DNA of 64,000 nucleotides from contig CAWDAD010000003.1 of NCBI GenBank assembly GCA_963800235.1, positions 744,001 to 808,000 of the forward strand, given 5' to 3'. This document shows positions 1 through 8,047 of this stretch, piece by piece. The notes beneath the pieces were generated by a model. That model searched no databases. It had not been told where the DNA came from and worked only from the letters and a program-made list of their open reading frames with translations. Both the position numbers and the translations under genes were made by a program. The stretch comes from CAVVNP01 sp963800235. GTDB lineage: Bacteria > Actinomycetota > Acidimicrobiia > Acidimicrobiales > Iamiaceae. How positions within the stretch are numbered: the stretch's first letter is position 1; the number at the start of each line of letters is the position of its first letter.

Positions 1-291
1 CCGCGATCGCAGCGACCGGGCCTCCTTCGGCGCCACCGGCAGCCGCTGGTCGGTGACGGTGAAGCGCAGCACGGTCCCGTCGAAGGTCCCGGCGAGCACC
101 ACGTCGACCTCGCCATCGGCCTCCTCGCGGGCCAGGGACTCGACGACCAGCTCCTCGACCACCGCCCGGACCCGGGTGGCTTCGGCCGAGCCGAGACCCA
201 CCTGCTGCGCGACCGCACGGGCCGCCGCCCCGGCCGCCGACGGCGGACCGTCGCCGCCGAGCCTGACCTCCAGCACCTGGCCGTCGTCCAT
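1..291 (-). CDS. ATP-binding (GHKL/anti-sigma-like) protein, N-terminal part only
   Basis: The reading frame begins with ATG at 291 on the minus strand and runs off the window edge, giving 97 residues (MDDGQVLEVRLGGDG at the N-terminus). A helix with the run VVEELVVESL is followed by two beta-strand-like segments (DVVLAGTFDG and VLRFTVTD). That layout resembles the N-box helix and following strands of RsbW-type GHKL ATPases, although the usual Glu-x-x-x-Asn is not clean. The start lies 26 bp after the stop of the HxlR regulator on the same strand, so the two may be co-transcribed. The missing C-terminus could hold a further domain. The function is a tentative guess; the open frame itself is fairly convincing because the predicted protein has sensible composition. 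Confidence 0.5.
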   Translation of the reverse strand, partial: MDDGQVLEVRLGGDGPPSAAGAAARAVAQQVGLGSAEATRVRAVVEELVVESLAREEADGEVDVVLAGTFDGTVLRFTVTDQRLPVAPKEARSLRSR

Positions 292-317
292 GTCGCCCCG
301 TGCCGCCGCTCGGCGGG

Positions 318-1040
318 TCACGGACTCGTGCTCCGGGTGCTGGAGCGTTCACCCTCCCGTCGCCGGCCCGGACCGACGGGCGCGAGGACGGGGTGCTGAC
401 CGAACCAGGCGGGGAGCCGACGGACGAGCGTGCGGGGGCCGGTCGCCGTGATCAGCGCGGCGCGCCGTGCGGCCGGGTAGGTGGTGTCGCCGAGCCAGAT
501 CCGGGTGAGGGTGCGGACGTGGGCGCTGACGCAGAGGTCGACGTCCCGCCGGGGTTCGACGTCGCAGAGGTCGACCACGCCGGCGTCGACCACGAACCAG
601 TAGGGCTTGCGTCGACCGCCCGGCAGCTCGACGTCGAACTGGACGACGCAGGGATCGCGGTCGAGTCCGCCGGGGTCGAGGAACCGGCGCACGTCCCACA
701 GCAGCTCGTCGGCGTCGAGGTCGTCGTCCGGGTACGAGCTGCGGACCCAGCGCTGGCCCCACTCGCCGAAGGCCTGGACGATCGGGTACAGCTCCCGGCC
801 GGCGTCGGTGAGCCGGTAGTTCACCGAACCGCCGATCTCGATCCGGTCGAGCACCTCGGCGGCCTCGAGCTGCTTGAGGCGCTTCGACAGGGTCGCCGGG
901 GGACAGGCCGGCAGACCGCGCCGCAGCTCCACGAAGCGCGTGCTGCCCGAGAGCAGCTCGCGCACGACGAGGATCGCCCAGCGCTCGCACAGGACGTTCG
1001 CCGCCTTCGACACCGGACAGAACGAGCCGAACTCGGACAC
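318..1040 (-). CDS. HxlR-family transcriptional regulator with C-terminal effector-like domain
   Basis: The product has 240 residues. The first ~100 form the HxlR winged helix: CPVSKAANVLCERWAILVVRELL, then RFVELRRGLP and the TLSKRLKQLEAAEVL recognition region. HxlR proteins bind DNA as dimers and often carry a sensing Cys near the start, here Cys8. Residues ~115-210 resemble the SCP2-like C-terminal domain found on some actinobacterial HxlR proteins. The Pro/Arg-rich tail looks unstructured. The gene starts with GTG eight bases after a TACCGT box, so the mRNA is probably leaderless. It is transcribed away from nothing obvious upstream; the xylose operon ends 112 bp behind it on the same strand. 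The target genes cannot be read from the sequence. Confidence 0.88.
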   Translation of the reverse strand: MSEFGSFCPVSKAANVLCERWAILVVRELLSGSTRFVELRRGLPACPPATLSKRLKQLEAAEVLDRIEIGGSVNYRLTDAGRELYPIVQAFGEWGQRWVRSSYPDDDLDADELLWDVRRFLDPGGLDRDPCVVQFDVELPGGRRKPYWFVVDAGVVDLCDVEPRRDVDLCVSAHVRTLTRIWLGDTTYPAARRAALITATGPRTLVRRLPAWFGQHPVLAPVGPGRRREGERSSTRSTSP

Positions 1041-1048
1041 CGCTCCCG

Positions 1049-1054
1049 ACGGTA
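1049..1054 (-). promoter_or_regulatory. -10 box TACCGT, leaderless start of the HxlR gene
   Basis: On the minus strand TACCGT is followed by 8 bp and then the GTG start. There is no Shine-Dalgarno sequence between them, so the transcript is expected to begin at or next to the start codon. One of a recurring set in this window. Confidence 0.5.
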
Positions 1055-1152
1055 CTTCGACGGTTCAGCCCTTGTACCGAGAGGTGCAGATGGCGCGCCG
1101 GCACCGGTCCGGGGCTGTCGCGCCGGGCGCGGCGAGCGGGTCGCCGGTCGCG

Positions 1153-2628
1153 TCAGCCGCCGTCGGACCGGAGCGCCAGCGCGGCGAACGCCTCCCGGAC
1201 GTCCTCGGCCGCACCGGCGCCGGCGCTGGTCGGTTCGACCACGGCGGCGGCGCCCCGGTCCCAGGCGTCCGCGACCGCGGTGAAGTCGGCGCCGGTCAGG
1301 GCGGCGGCGGCCTGGAGGGCGGCGCCGCGTGCGACGGGCTCGCCGGCGGGGACGGTCACCGGGCGACCGGTGAGGTCGGCGGCGACCTGGCGGAACGCGG
1401 CGCTGCGGGCGCCGCCGCCGGTGAGCACGACCCGGCCCGACGGCCACCGGGGCGCACCCGGGTCGCCGGCCCCGGCGACGCCCGGAGGCGATGCCCACTC
1501 GGCCAGGCGGTCGGCGCCGGCCAGCAGGTTGCAGACGACGCCCTCGACCGCAGCGCGGGCCAGCTGCTCGCGGGTGACGTCGGAACGCAGCCCCGAGAGC
1601 GTGCCGGTCGCCGCGGGGCGGTTCGGCGTGCGCTCGCCGTCGAGGTGGGGCACCAGCACCAGCCCGCCGGCGCCTGCCGGTGCGGTCAGGGCCAGGTGGT
1701 CGAGCCCGTCCCGGTCGACCTGGAGCAGGCGACGGACGGCGTCGGTGACCTTGGTCGCGTTGAGGGTGCAGACGAGCGGCAGGTACCGCCCGGTGGCGTC
1801 GGCGAAGCCGGCCACCGCGCCGGTCGGATCGGCCGCCGGCCGATCGCTCGTCGCCATGGCCGTGCCGCTGGTGCCGAGGCCGAGGGCCACGTCGCCGTCG
1901 CGCAACCCGAGGCCGAGGGCCGCCGCCATGTTGTCGCCGGTGCCGGGGGCGACCACCGCCCCGGTGGCGCGCCACTCGCCGACGACCTCGTCCGGCGCCG
2001 CCACCCGGGGCAGGACGCTCGGCCAGTCCACACCGTCGTCGACCAGGGTCAGCAGGTCGGGGCGGTGCCGCCCCTCGGCCGGCGAGAACCACCCCGTGCC
2101 CGACGCATCGCCCCGGTCGGTCGTGCACGCGCCGGTGAGGCGCGCGGTGAGCCAGTCGTGGGGCAGCAGCACCCGGGCCACCCGGCGAAAGACCGTCGGT
2201 TCGCACCGGCGCAGCCAGGCCAGCTTGGTGATGGTGAAGCTGGGCACCGGCACGCTGCCGCACGCCTCGGCCCAGGCCGCCGCCCCGCCGTCGAGCGCCC
2301 GGACCAGGAGGTCGGCGTCGTCGGCCGATTCGGTGTCGTTCCAGAGCTTGGCCGGGCGCAGCACCTCCCCCGCCCCGTCGAGCACGACCAGGCCGTGCTG
2401 CTGACCGGCGACGGCGATGGCGGCCGGCCGGTTCCGGTCGAAGAGGCCGGCGGCGCCGGCGGCCGCCTCGAAGGCGTCCCACCAGGCCGACGGGTGCTGC
2501 TCGCTGCGGGGTGGGGTGGTGGCCGGGTGCGGGGCCCGGCCGGAGGCCACCAGCTCGCCGGAGTCGGCGTCGCGCACCTCGACCTTGCACGCCGAGGTCG
2601 ACGAGTCGACGCCGGCGACCAGGGCCAT
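1153..2628 (-). CDS. xylB: Xylulokinase
   Basis: The product has 491 residues and belongs to the FGGY carbohydrate kinases, phosphorylating D-xylulose to xylulose 5-phosphate. The N-terminus MALVAGVDSST is the typical GxDxGT-type phosphate-binding strand of the family. The segment LLPHDWLTARLTG holds the likely catalytic Asp, GLGTSGTAMA is the second phosphate loop, and GGGARSAAFRQ is the C-terminal nucleotide-binding motif. The open frame extends further upstream, but the ATG at 2628 is chosen because it matches the family N-terminus and sits 16 bp after the xylA stop, where translational coupling is likely. Together with xylA it forms a two-gene xylose-use operon. No xylose transporter or XylR is nearby, so uptake must be encoded elsewhere. 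Confidence 0.93.
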   Translation of the reverse strand: MALVAGVDSSTSACKVEVRDADSGELVASGRAPHPATTPPRSEQHPSAWWDAFEAAAGAAGLFDRNRPAAIAVAGQQHGLVVLDGAGEVLRPAKLWNDTESADDADLLVRALDGGAAAWAEACGSVPVPSFTITKLAWLRRCEPTVFRRVARVLLPHDWLTARLTGACTTDRGDASGTGWFSPAEGRHRPDLLTLVDDGVDWPSVLPRVAAPDEVVGEWRATGAVVAPGTGDNMAAALGLGLRDGDVALGLGTSGTAMATSDRPAADPTGAVAGFADATGRYLPLVCTLNATKVTDAVRRLLQVDRDGLDHLALTAPAGAGGLVLVPHLDGERTPNRPAATGTLSGLRSDVTREQLARAAVEGVVCNLLAGADRLAEWASPPGVAGAGDPGAPRWPSGRVVLTGGGARSAAFRQVAADLTGRPVTVPAGEPVARGAALQAAAALTGADFTAVADAWDRGAAAVVEPTSAGAGAAEDVREAFAALALRSDGG

Positions 2629-2644
2629 CAGGGGAGGTCCGGCA

Positions 2645-3802
2645 TCAGCGCACGCCGAGGAGCAGCTCGGTGACGAGTTGGTCGAGGCGCTCGTTGCCGT
2701 AGCCCTGGTCGGCCAGCTCGGCCTCGGCCGTCTCGTCGAACGGGGCCGCTCGCACCTCGTCGAGGGTCCCGGTCGACTCGGCCAGGCGATCGGCCTGCGC
2801 CAGGCGGAGCGCCTCCTGGATCTCGGGGTCGTCACGCATGCGCTCGGCCTTGTCCTTCAGGATCAGGTAGGTGCGCATGCAGCCGAGCGCGAACTCCCAC
2901 ACCCCCTCGGGGTCCTCGGTGCGGTAGGCGTGGGCGTCGAAGTGGCGCATGCCGTCCCAGCCGGAGTCCTCGAGCAGGCGCACCAGGTAGAAGGCGTCCC
3001 GTACGCCCTCGGACCCGAAGCGGAAGTCCTGGTCGAACTTGCCGATCCGCTGGGCGTTGAGGTCGAGGTGGAAGAGCTTCCGCTGCCAGAGGGCCTGGGC
3101 CACGCCGTGGGTGACGTTCAGCCCGGACATGGTCTCGTGGGCGAACTCGGGGTTGAGGCCGACCATGTCGGGCCACTGCAGCTCGCCGATGAAGGCCAGG
3201 GCGTGGCCGACGGTCGGCAGGAAGATGTCGCCGCGTGGCTCGTTGGGCTTCGGCTCGAGGGCGATGCGCATGCCGTAGCCGCGCTCGCGGATGTGCTCGC
3301 AGCAGAGGTCGACCGCCTCCTTGTAGCGGTCGAGGGCCAGCCGGGCGTCCTTGGCGGCGTCGGCCTCGACGCCCTCGCGGCCTCCCCACATGACGTACAC
3401 GTCGGCCCCCAGCTCGGCGCCGAGGTCGATGGCGTCGAGGGTCTTGCGGACCGCGAACCTCCGCACCCGCGGATCGTTGGCGGTGAACGCACCCTCCTTG
3501 AAGATCGGCCGGCTGAACAGGTTGGTGGTCGCCATGGGCACGGTCATGCCGGTCTCGTCGAGCGCGGCCCGGAACCGCTTCAGGATCGCCTCCCGCTCAC
3601 CGCCGCTCGACCCGAACGGCACCAGGTCGTTGTCGTGGAAGTTCACGCCGTAGGCGCCGAGCTCGGCCAACCGGTGCACGGCCTCGACCGGGTCGAGCGG
3701 CGGTCGCACCTCGTGGCCGAACGGGTCGCCGCCGGGGTTGCCGACCGTCCACAGCCCGAAGGTGAAGTGGTGCTCGGTTCGGGGGGTGAAGTCGTCGGTC
3801 AC
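2645..3802 (-). CDS. xylA: Xylose isomerase
   Basis: The product has 385 residues, the length of actinobacterial class I xylose isomerases, and converts D-xylose to D-xylulose in the cytoplasm. Active-site blocks are present in order: VNFHDNDLVPFG (catalytic His and its Asp partner), ALEPKPNEPRGD (metal Glu and catalytic Lys), PEFAHETMSG (Glu and His), HLDLNAQRIGKFDQD (three metal Asp residues) and HFDAHAYRTED (last metal Asp). The start is GTG with GGAGG six bases upstream. It is the first gene of the xylA-xylB pair. The 124 bp upstream separate it from a membrane-protein gene transcribed in the same direction, and no operator was recognised there. Confidence 0.96.
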   Translation of the reverse strand: MTDDFTPRTEHHFTFGLWTVGNPGGDPFGHEVRPPLDPVEAVHRLAELGAYGVNFHDNDLVPFGSSGGEREAILKRFRAALDETGMTVPMATTNLFSRPIFKEGAFTANDPRVRRFAVRKTLDAIDLGAELGADVYVMWGGREGVEADAAKDARLALDRYKEAVDLCCEHIRERGYGMRIALEPKPNEPRGDIFLPTVGHALAFIGELQWPDMVGLNPEFAHETMSGLNVTHGVAQALWQRKLFHLDLNAQRIGKFDQDFRFGSEGVRDAFYLVRLLEDSGWDGMRHFDAHAYRTEDPEGVWEFALGCMRTYLILKDKAERMRDDPEIQEALRLAQADRLAESTGTLDEVRAAPFDETAEAELADQGYGNERLDQLVTELLLGVR

Positions 3803-3926
3803 GAGCGCCTCCGGGGTCGATGGTCCACCGCCCGACGGGCCCGGTGGCCCGGCGGTGCCGGCCCCGACCTTGCCACCGGAGGAGCCGTGACGCCCGCCGA
3901 CCGGTCGGTGCCGGGGGGACGGGGGC

Positions 3927-4469
3927 TCAGTGGCCGCCGAGGTGCTGCTTGACCAGCGCGATGGCGACGCCCAGGACGAGGCACGCCGCGCCGGCCCCGA
4001 GGCAGAAGGCCCGTCTGCGACCGGCCCGGTACGGCACCAGCACCCCGGAGGCCCCGAGCAGCAGGGTCAGGGAGAGGATCGCCCCGTCGACGTCCCGGGA
4101 GTCGCTGACCACCAGGATCAGGACCGACACCCAGATGGCGGGCACCACCGCACCGATGCCCTCGGCCAGGGGTCCGTGGAACCGGTGGCGGATGGTCGTG
4201 CTCATGGCGATGGCCCTGGCGAACCAGTGGGCCAGCACCAGGCCGACGGTCGCCCCCCACACGACGGCGAGGACCGACTCGTTGTGGTCGAAGCCGTGGC
4301 CGGCGCCGTCCAGGTCGTAGCGGTTGGGAAGGGCGAAGAGCGTCGCGAGCAGGACGACGGAGGTGTACAGCAGCATCCCCGCCGCCTCCTCGTACATGTG
4401 GTGGCGCTCGTCCGTCGGCAGCAAGGTGCGCTTGACGGCCTCGGCGCGGTCGCTCTTCATCATCGTCAT
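3927..4469 (-). CDS. Five-helix membrane protein of unknown function
   Basis: The product has about 180 residues when started at the ATG of MTMMKSDRAEAV; the frame is open upstream to 4508. Five hydrophobic stretches can be seen: GMLLYTSVVLLATLFAL, VLAVVWGATVGLVLAHWF, GAVVPAIWVSVLILVV, AILSLTLLLGASGVLV and GAGAACLVLGVAIALV. No catalytic motif or known family was recognised. The N-terminus before helix 1 is charged and probably cytoplasmic. It is not obviously linked to the xylose genes: 124 bp separate it from xylA, and the 309 bp between it and the divergent dehydrogenase at 4779 show no clear gene. Confidence 0.72.
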   Translation of the reverse strand: MTMMKSDRAEAVKRTLLPTDERHHMYEEAAGMLLYTSVVLLATLFALPNRYDLDGAGHGFDHNESVLAVVWGATVGLVLAHWFARAIAMSTTIRHRFHGPLAEGIGAVVPAIWVSVLILVVSDSRDVDGAILSLTLLLGASGVLVPYRAGRRRAFCLGAGAACLVLGVAIALVKQHLGGH

Positions 4470-4778
4470 CGTCTCAACCGGCCGGCGGTCGGCTCCAGCC
4501 GGCTCCACCCATCGGTCGCTCGACCGCCCACCTCAAGGGGTCGCCGCCCACCGGCCGGTCACGGCCCGACCGATGCGCGAGGCCATGGGTCGGTTTCCGC
4601 CGCGCGTCCGCGTGCGATGGTGTGACCACGGCGCTCCGGCACCGGGCCGACCGATCACCTCGAGGGTCGTGGTGGCGCCGGCCGCCGAGCGCACCGCTCC
4701 CCGCCCAACCACCTCACCGCCCCACCGGACCCGAGCGGGTCGCGCCGAACCCCGAGCGACCGACCAGGAGGACCGAGC

Positions 4779-5648
4779 GTGCCCGACCCCACCCCGGAGA
4801 CCGTCGGCTTCGTCGGCGTCGGACAGATCGGCGCCCCGATCGCCGAGCACCTGATCGACTGGCCCGGCGGTCTGGTGGTCGCCGACGCCCGCCCCACCGC
4901 CACCGCCCCCTTCGCCGAGCGGGGCGCGACGGCCGTGGCCACGGCGGCCGAGGTGGCGGCCCGAGCCACCGTGGTGTCGGTCATGGTTCGCGACGACCGG
5001 CAGGTGGAGGAGGTCGTCGCCGGCGAGGACGGGATCCTGGCGACGGCGCGGCCCGGCTCGATCGTGGCCATCCACTCCACGGTCGAGGCCGCGACCCCGG
5101 TCCGGTTGGCGGAGGTCGCCGCCGACCGCGGCGTGGAGCTTGTCGACGCCCCGGTGAGCGGTGGGGTGGGCGGCGCCCGGTCCGGCTCGCTGGCGGTGAT
5201 GGTCGGCGGCAGCGACGAGGCGGTGGAGCGGTTGCGGGCTCCCTTCGAGCAGTTCGCCACGCTGGTCGTGCGGGTCGGCGGGGTCGGCACGGGGACCCGG
5301 GCCAAGCTCGCCCGGAACCTGATCTCCTTCGCCGCCATGGCCGCCGTCGGCGAGGCGGCCCGGCTGGCCGAGGCGGGCGGGGTCGACCTGGTGCGCCTCG
5401 GCGAGGTCGTGCGCCACTCCGACCGGGTCATCGGCGGTCCGGGCATGATCATGCTGCGCCCCACCGCCGGCCCGCTGGCCACCGACGACGGCCTGCGCAC
5501 CGTCTTCGGCCACAGCCTGGAGCTCGGCACCAAGGACCTCCGCCTCGCCATCGGCCTCGGCGACGAGCTCGCCGTCGACACGCCCATCGCCGAGGTGGCC
5601 GTCGAGCGGCTGGCCGCCGCCTTCGGCCTCGACGCACCGCCCGCCTGA
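4779..5648 (+). CDS. NAD(P)-dependent beta-hydroxyacid dehydrogenase (3-hydroxyisobutyrate dehydrogenase family)
   Basis: The product has 289 residues, the usual length of this family. The N-terminal Rossmann motif reads GFVGVGQIGAPIAEHL (GxGxxG). The substrate-binding signature DAPVSGGVGGARSGSL follows at ~130-145, and the C-terminal all-helical domain contains KLARNLISFAAMAAVGEA with the conserved catalytic Lys and Asn. Such enzymes oxidise 3-hydroxyisobutyrate, tartronate semialdehyde or related beta-hydroxyacids; the exact substrate cannot be read. The start is GTG with a strong AGGAGGA seven bases upstream, so this gene is not leaderless. It stands alone, divergent from the membrane protein and convergent with the helicase gene. 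Confidence 0.88.
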   Translation: MPDPTPETVGFVGVGQIGAPIAEHLIDWPGGLVVADARPTATAPFAERGATAVATAAEVAARATVVSVMVRDDRQVEEVVAGEDGILATARPGSIVAIHSTVEAATPVRLAEVAADRGVELVDAPVSGGVGGARSGSLAVMVGGSDEAVERLRAPFEQFATLVVRVGGVGTGTRAKLARNLISFAAMAAVGEAARLAEAGGVDLVRLGEVVRHSDRVIGGPGMIMLRPTAGPLATDDGLRTVFGHSLELGTKDLRLAIGLGDELAVDTPIAEVAVERLAAAFGLDAPPA

Positions 5649-5736
5649 ACCCGACCGGGGGCTTCCCGACCGTCGCCGCCCGCGACGACGGCTACTCGGG
5701 CGACGGCAGCGACCGGCGGCGCCACCGGTCGCCGGG

Positions 5737-7392
5737 TCAGGGGCCCGGCGCGGCGCGCTGGCCCGCGTCGACGACGGCACCGGCGATGGCGTCGGCGTCG
5801 GCCAACCCGAGCCGGTCGGCGGTCACCTGCGGCGCGACCACCACCAGCTCGGACACCGCCCGGCTCACGCCGATGTAGAGGAGGTCGTCGGTGCTGTGGT
5901 CGGCGTCCACCACCAGGACCACCGAGTCGGCTTCGAGGCCCTTGGCCCGGTGGACGTTCTCGCAGACGACGGCGTCGCCGCCGCGCTGCTCCCACGGCAC
6001 GTACCCCGCCGTCGACCGGAGCCGGTCCCGGATCCGGCTGGCGCACGTCAGCACCAGCAGCTGCTCGGGCGACCGGCCGTCGTCCAACAGCCGGTCGACC
6101 TCGGCGGTCGTCGCCGCCTCGGCGGCCTCGTCCGACCCGGCCGGCACCCAGGCGACGGCGGTCGAGCTGGGTCCGCTGAGCGGCGACGGTGCCCCGCCGA
6201 GCCGGCGGCGCAGCAGCCGACCGATCCCGTGGGTGTTGCGGTGGTTGGTGGCCAGCGTGCACACCGTCCAACCATCGCGGGTGGTCGGCATGCGGAAGCC
6301 CCGCGGGTAGATCTCCTGGGCGGGATCGGCGAGCAGCAGGATCCGGCTGGGGCCGTCGTCGGACAGGAGCGACTCGAGCAGGCCGAGCCACCCAGGGCTG
6401 AAGTCCTGGGACTCGTCGACCACGATCGTGTCGAAGCGCTCGGTCACCTGGTCCCAGTGGCGCATGGCGTTGCCCACCGGCGTGAGGTCCCACCACTCCT
6501 GGTCGGCGTCGTCCGGGATGGCGAGCGGCGGCGGGCCGTCGAGCTCGAGCACCAGCCGCAGGAACGGCACCACGTGGAGACCCTCGACGCCGTCGAGCCG
6601 CTCGCCCATGTGGTCGGCCAGCGGCTCGTTGTAGCAGGTGAGCAGGACCCGCTCGCCCCGGTGGAGCGCGGCGTTGCGGGCCCAGGTCATGGCCAGGCGG
6701 GTCTTGCCGGTGCCGCACGCCCCGGTGACGAGGACCCGACGGTTCTCGTCGAGGGACTCGAGCGGCTTGAGCTGGTGGGCGCACAGCTCGTCGAGCCGCG
6801 CCCGGGCGGCGCGCATGCGACTGGTCGGGTCCCAGGAGAACTCGACGTCGGGGCGGAGCGCCCGCACGACGGCCTCGACGGCCCGGTGCCCGATCGGGTG
6901 GCTCCAGTTGCGGGCGAACAGCACCTGGTCCATCGCCTCGGCCGGGTCGTCGAGCGCGTCGGCCAGCAGGACCTGGGGGGCGTGGATGTCCGGGGGGAGC
7001 TGACCGGTGATCTGCTTGGTGTTGGGGAAGGCCACGGCGTACTCGACCTGCAGCCGCTCGAGGTCCGGGTGCACGCCGCGCAGCACCCGACGCAGCGCGT
7101 AGGCGTTCTCCCGGGCCTGGGCGAACGGCTGGGGCTGGAGGGCCTTGCCGTGGGCGACCCACTGCCCCTCCTTCACCTTGACCCGGTGGCCCTTCACCTC
7201 GACGTCGACCACGCCGAAGTCCTCGTTGACGAGCACCACATCGCACTGGAAGTCGCGCCGGGCGCCGATGCCGACGTCGGGCAGCACCACCCAGTTGTCG
7301 CTCAACCCGTCTCGGAACGCCTCCACCACCCGCCGTTCTGCGTCGTTGCGCAGACTCGCCAGCGGGAAGTCCTCCGGCACCACGGTCCCCAT
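5737..7392 (-). CDS. NERD nuclease-domain / UvrD-like SF1 helicase fusion
   Basis: The product has 551 residues in two parts. Residues ~15-130 form a NERD (nuclease-related) domain: Asp51 in FQCDVVLVN, then Glu65 and Lys67 in VDVEVKGHR give the D...ExK nuclease triad. Residues ~205-540 form a superfamily 1 helicase core: Walker A GACGTGKTRLA at ~224-234, Walker B IVVDESQDF, motif III LLLADPAQEIYP, motif IV-like ATNHRNTHG, and motifs V/VI with NVHRAKGLEADSVVLV and LLYIGVSRA. NERD-helicase proteins are thought to act on DNA in repair or in defence against foreign DNA; the family role is poorly defined. The ATG has GGGGAGG just upstream. It is a single gene with no recognised partner, so a multi-gene defence system is not supported here. 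Confidence 0.88.
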   Translation of the reverse strand: MGTVVPEDFPLASLRNDAERRVVEAFRDGLSDNWVVLPDVGIGARRDFQCDVVLVNEDFGVVDVEVKGHRVKVKEGQWVAHGKALQPQPFAQARENAYALRRVLRGVHPDLERLQVEYAVAFPNTKQITGQLPPDIHAPQVLLADALDDPAEAMDQVLFARNWSHPIGHRAVEAVVRALRPDVEFSWDPTSRMRAARARLDELCAHQLKPLESLDENRRVLVTGACGTGKTRLAMTWARNAALHRGERVLLTCYNEPLADHMGERLDGVEGLHVVPFLRLVLELDGPPPLAIPDDADQEWWDLTPVGNAMRHWDQVTERFDTIVVDESQDFSPGWLGLLESLLSDDGPSRILLLADPAQEIYPRGFRMPTTRDGWTVCTLATNHRNTHGIGRLLRRRLGGAPSPLSGPSSTAVAWVPAGSDEAAEAATTAEVDRLLDDGRSPEQLLVLTCASRIRDRLRSTAGYVPWEQRGGDAVVCENVHRAKGLEADSVVLVVDADHSTDDLLYIGVSRAVSELVVVAPQVTADRLGLADADAIAGAVVDAGQRAAPGP

Positions 7393-7444
7393 GGGCCTCC
7401 CCTCCTCGCCCGGCGACGGTAGCGGTCGCCGCGGCGACGGGGGA

Positions 7445-7933
7445 TCAGGTGGTGCCCGACGCCCACCCGGCCCGGGTCACGGTCCGGTCGAGGATCCCCA
7501 GGGTCGCCCGGAGGGCGCCCTCGGACAGGATCGGGAAGATGTCCGCCTCCTTCCAGACCGGGTCGATGTCCGACCAGTCGTAGTAGGAGGTCACCAGGGT
7601 GCCGCCCCCGGCGGGCTCGAGCCGGTAGCCGTAGACGTGACCGATCTGGGGCTCGATCTGGCCGCGGATCGTCCAGGCGATCTCGGCGTCGGGCTCGTAG
7701 GTCGTGAAGAGGACGGTCACGTCGTAGCGGCCCATCGGGTAGTCGTTGAGCGCCTCGCGATCCATGTGCACGACGAAGCTCTCGCCCGCGGCCGAGACCG
7801 CCTCGCCGCTGGCGTCCTGCAGCATGCCGGAGCTGTCGATGGCGACGTGGCCCCGGGGGTCGCGCAGCACGGCGAAGATCGCCGAGGGCTCGGCCTCGAT
7901 GGTGCGCTGGACCTCGATGCGGGTGTCGGTCAT
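7445..7933 (-). CDS. SRPBCC (START-like) family protein
   Basis: The product has 162 residues. It begins with a strand and helix typical of the polyketide-cyclase/START-like fold (IEVQRTIEAEPSAIFAVLRDPRGH) and ends with strands GHVYGYRLEPAGGGTLVTSYYDW and a long C-terminal helix region. Members bind hydrophobic ligands in a helix-grip cavity; no ligand can be inferred. The closing block SYYDWSDIDPVWKEADIFPIL is usual in the actinobacterial subgroup. It sits between the NERD-helicase and the exported hydrolases on the same strand, 52 bp upstream of the helicase start. Confidence 0.85.
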   Translation of the reverse strand: MTDTRIEVQRTIEAEPSAIFAVLRDPRGHVAIDSSGMLQDASGEAVSAAGESFVVHMDREALNDYPMGRYDVTVLFTTYEPDAEIAWTIRGQIEPQIGHVYGYRLEPAGGGTLVTSYYDWSDIDPVWKEADIFPILSEGALRATLGILDRTVTRAGWASGTT

Positions 7934-8047
7934 GGCCGCATGCTGCCATGCGACCGGCGGCGGGAAGCTGGTGCCGGGCTGCGGGCACCGGCGGCGGGCG
8001 ACGCGTGGCGCGACCGGACCGAGCAGGGTCGGTGGTGCGGGCGCGGC

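Noticed and set aside
53..451. Plus-strand frame of 132 residues at the window start
   Set aside because: The minus strand carries a more protein-like frame (1-291) and the HxlR gene; the plus-strand product is Ser/Thr/Arg low complexity.
5737..7933. A multi-gene defence island around the NERD-helicase
   Set aside because: The neighbours are an SRPBCC protein and a metabolic dehydrogenase; no methylase, restriction enzyme or known defence partner is present.
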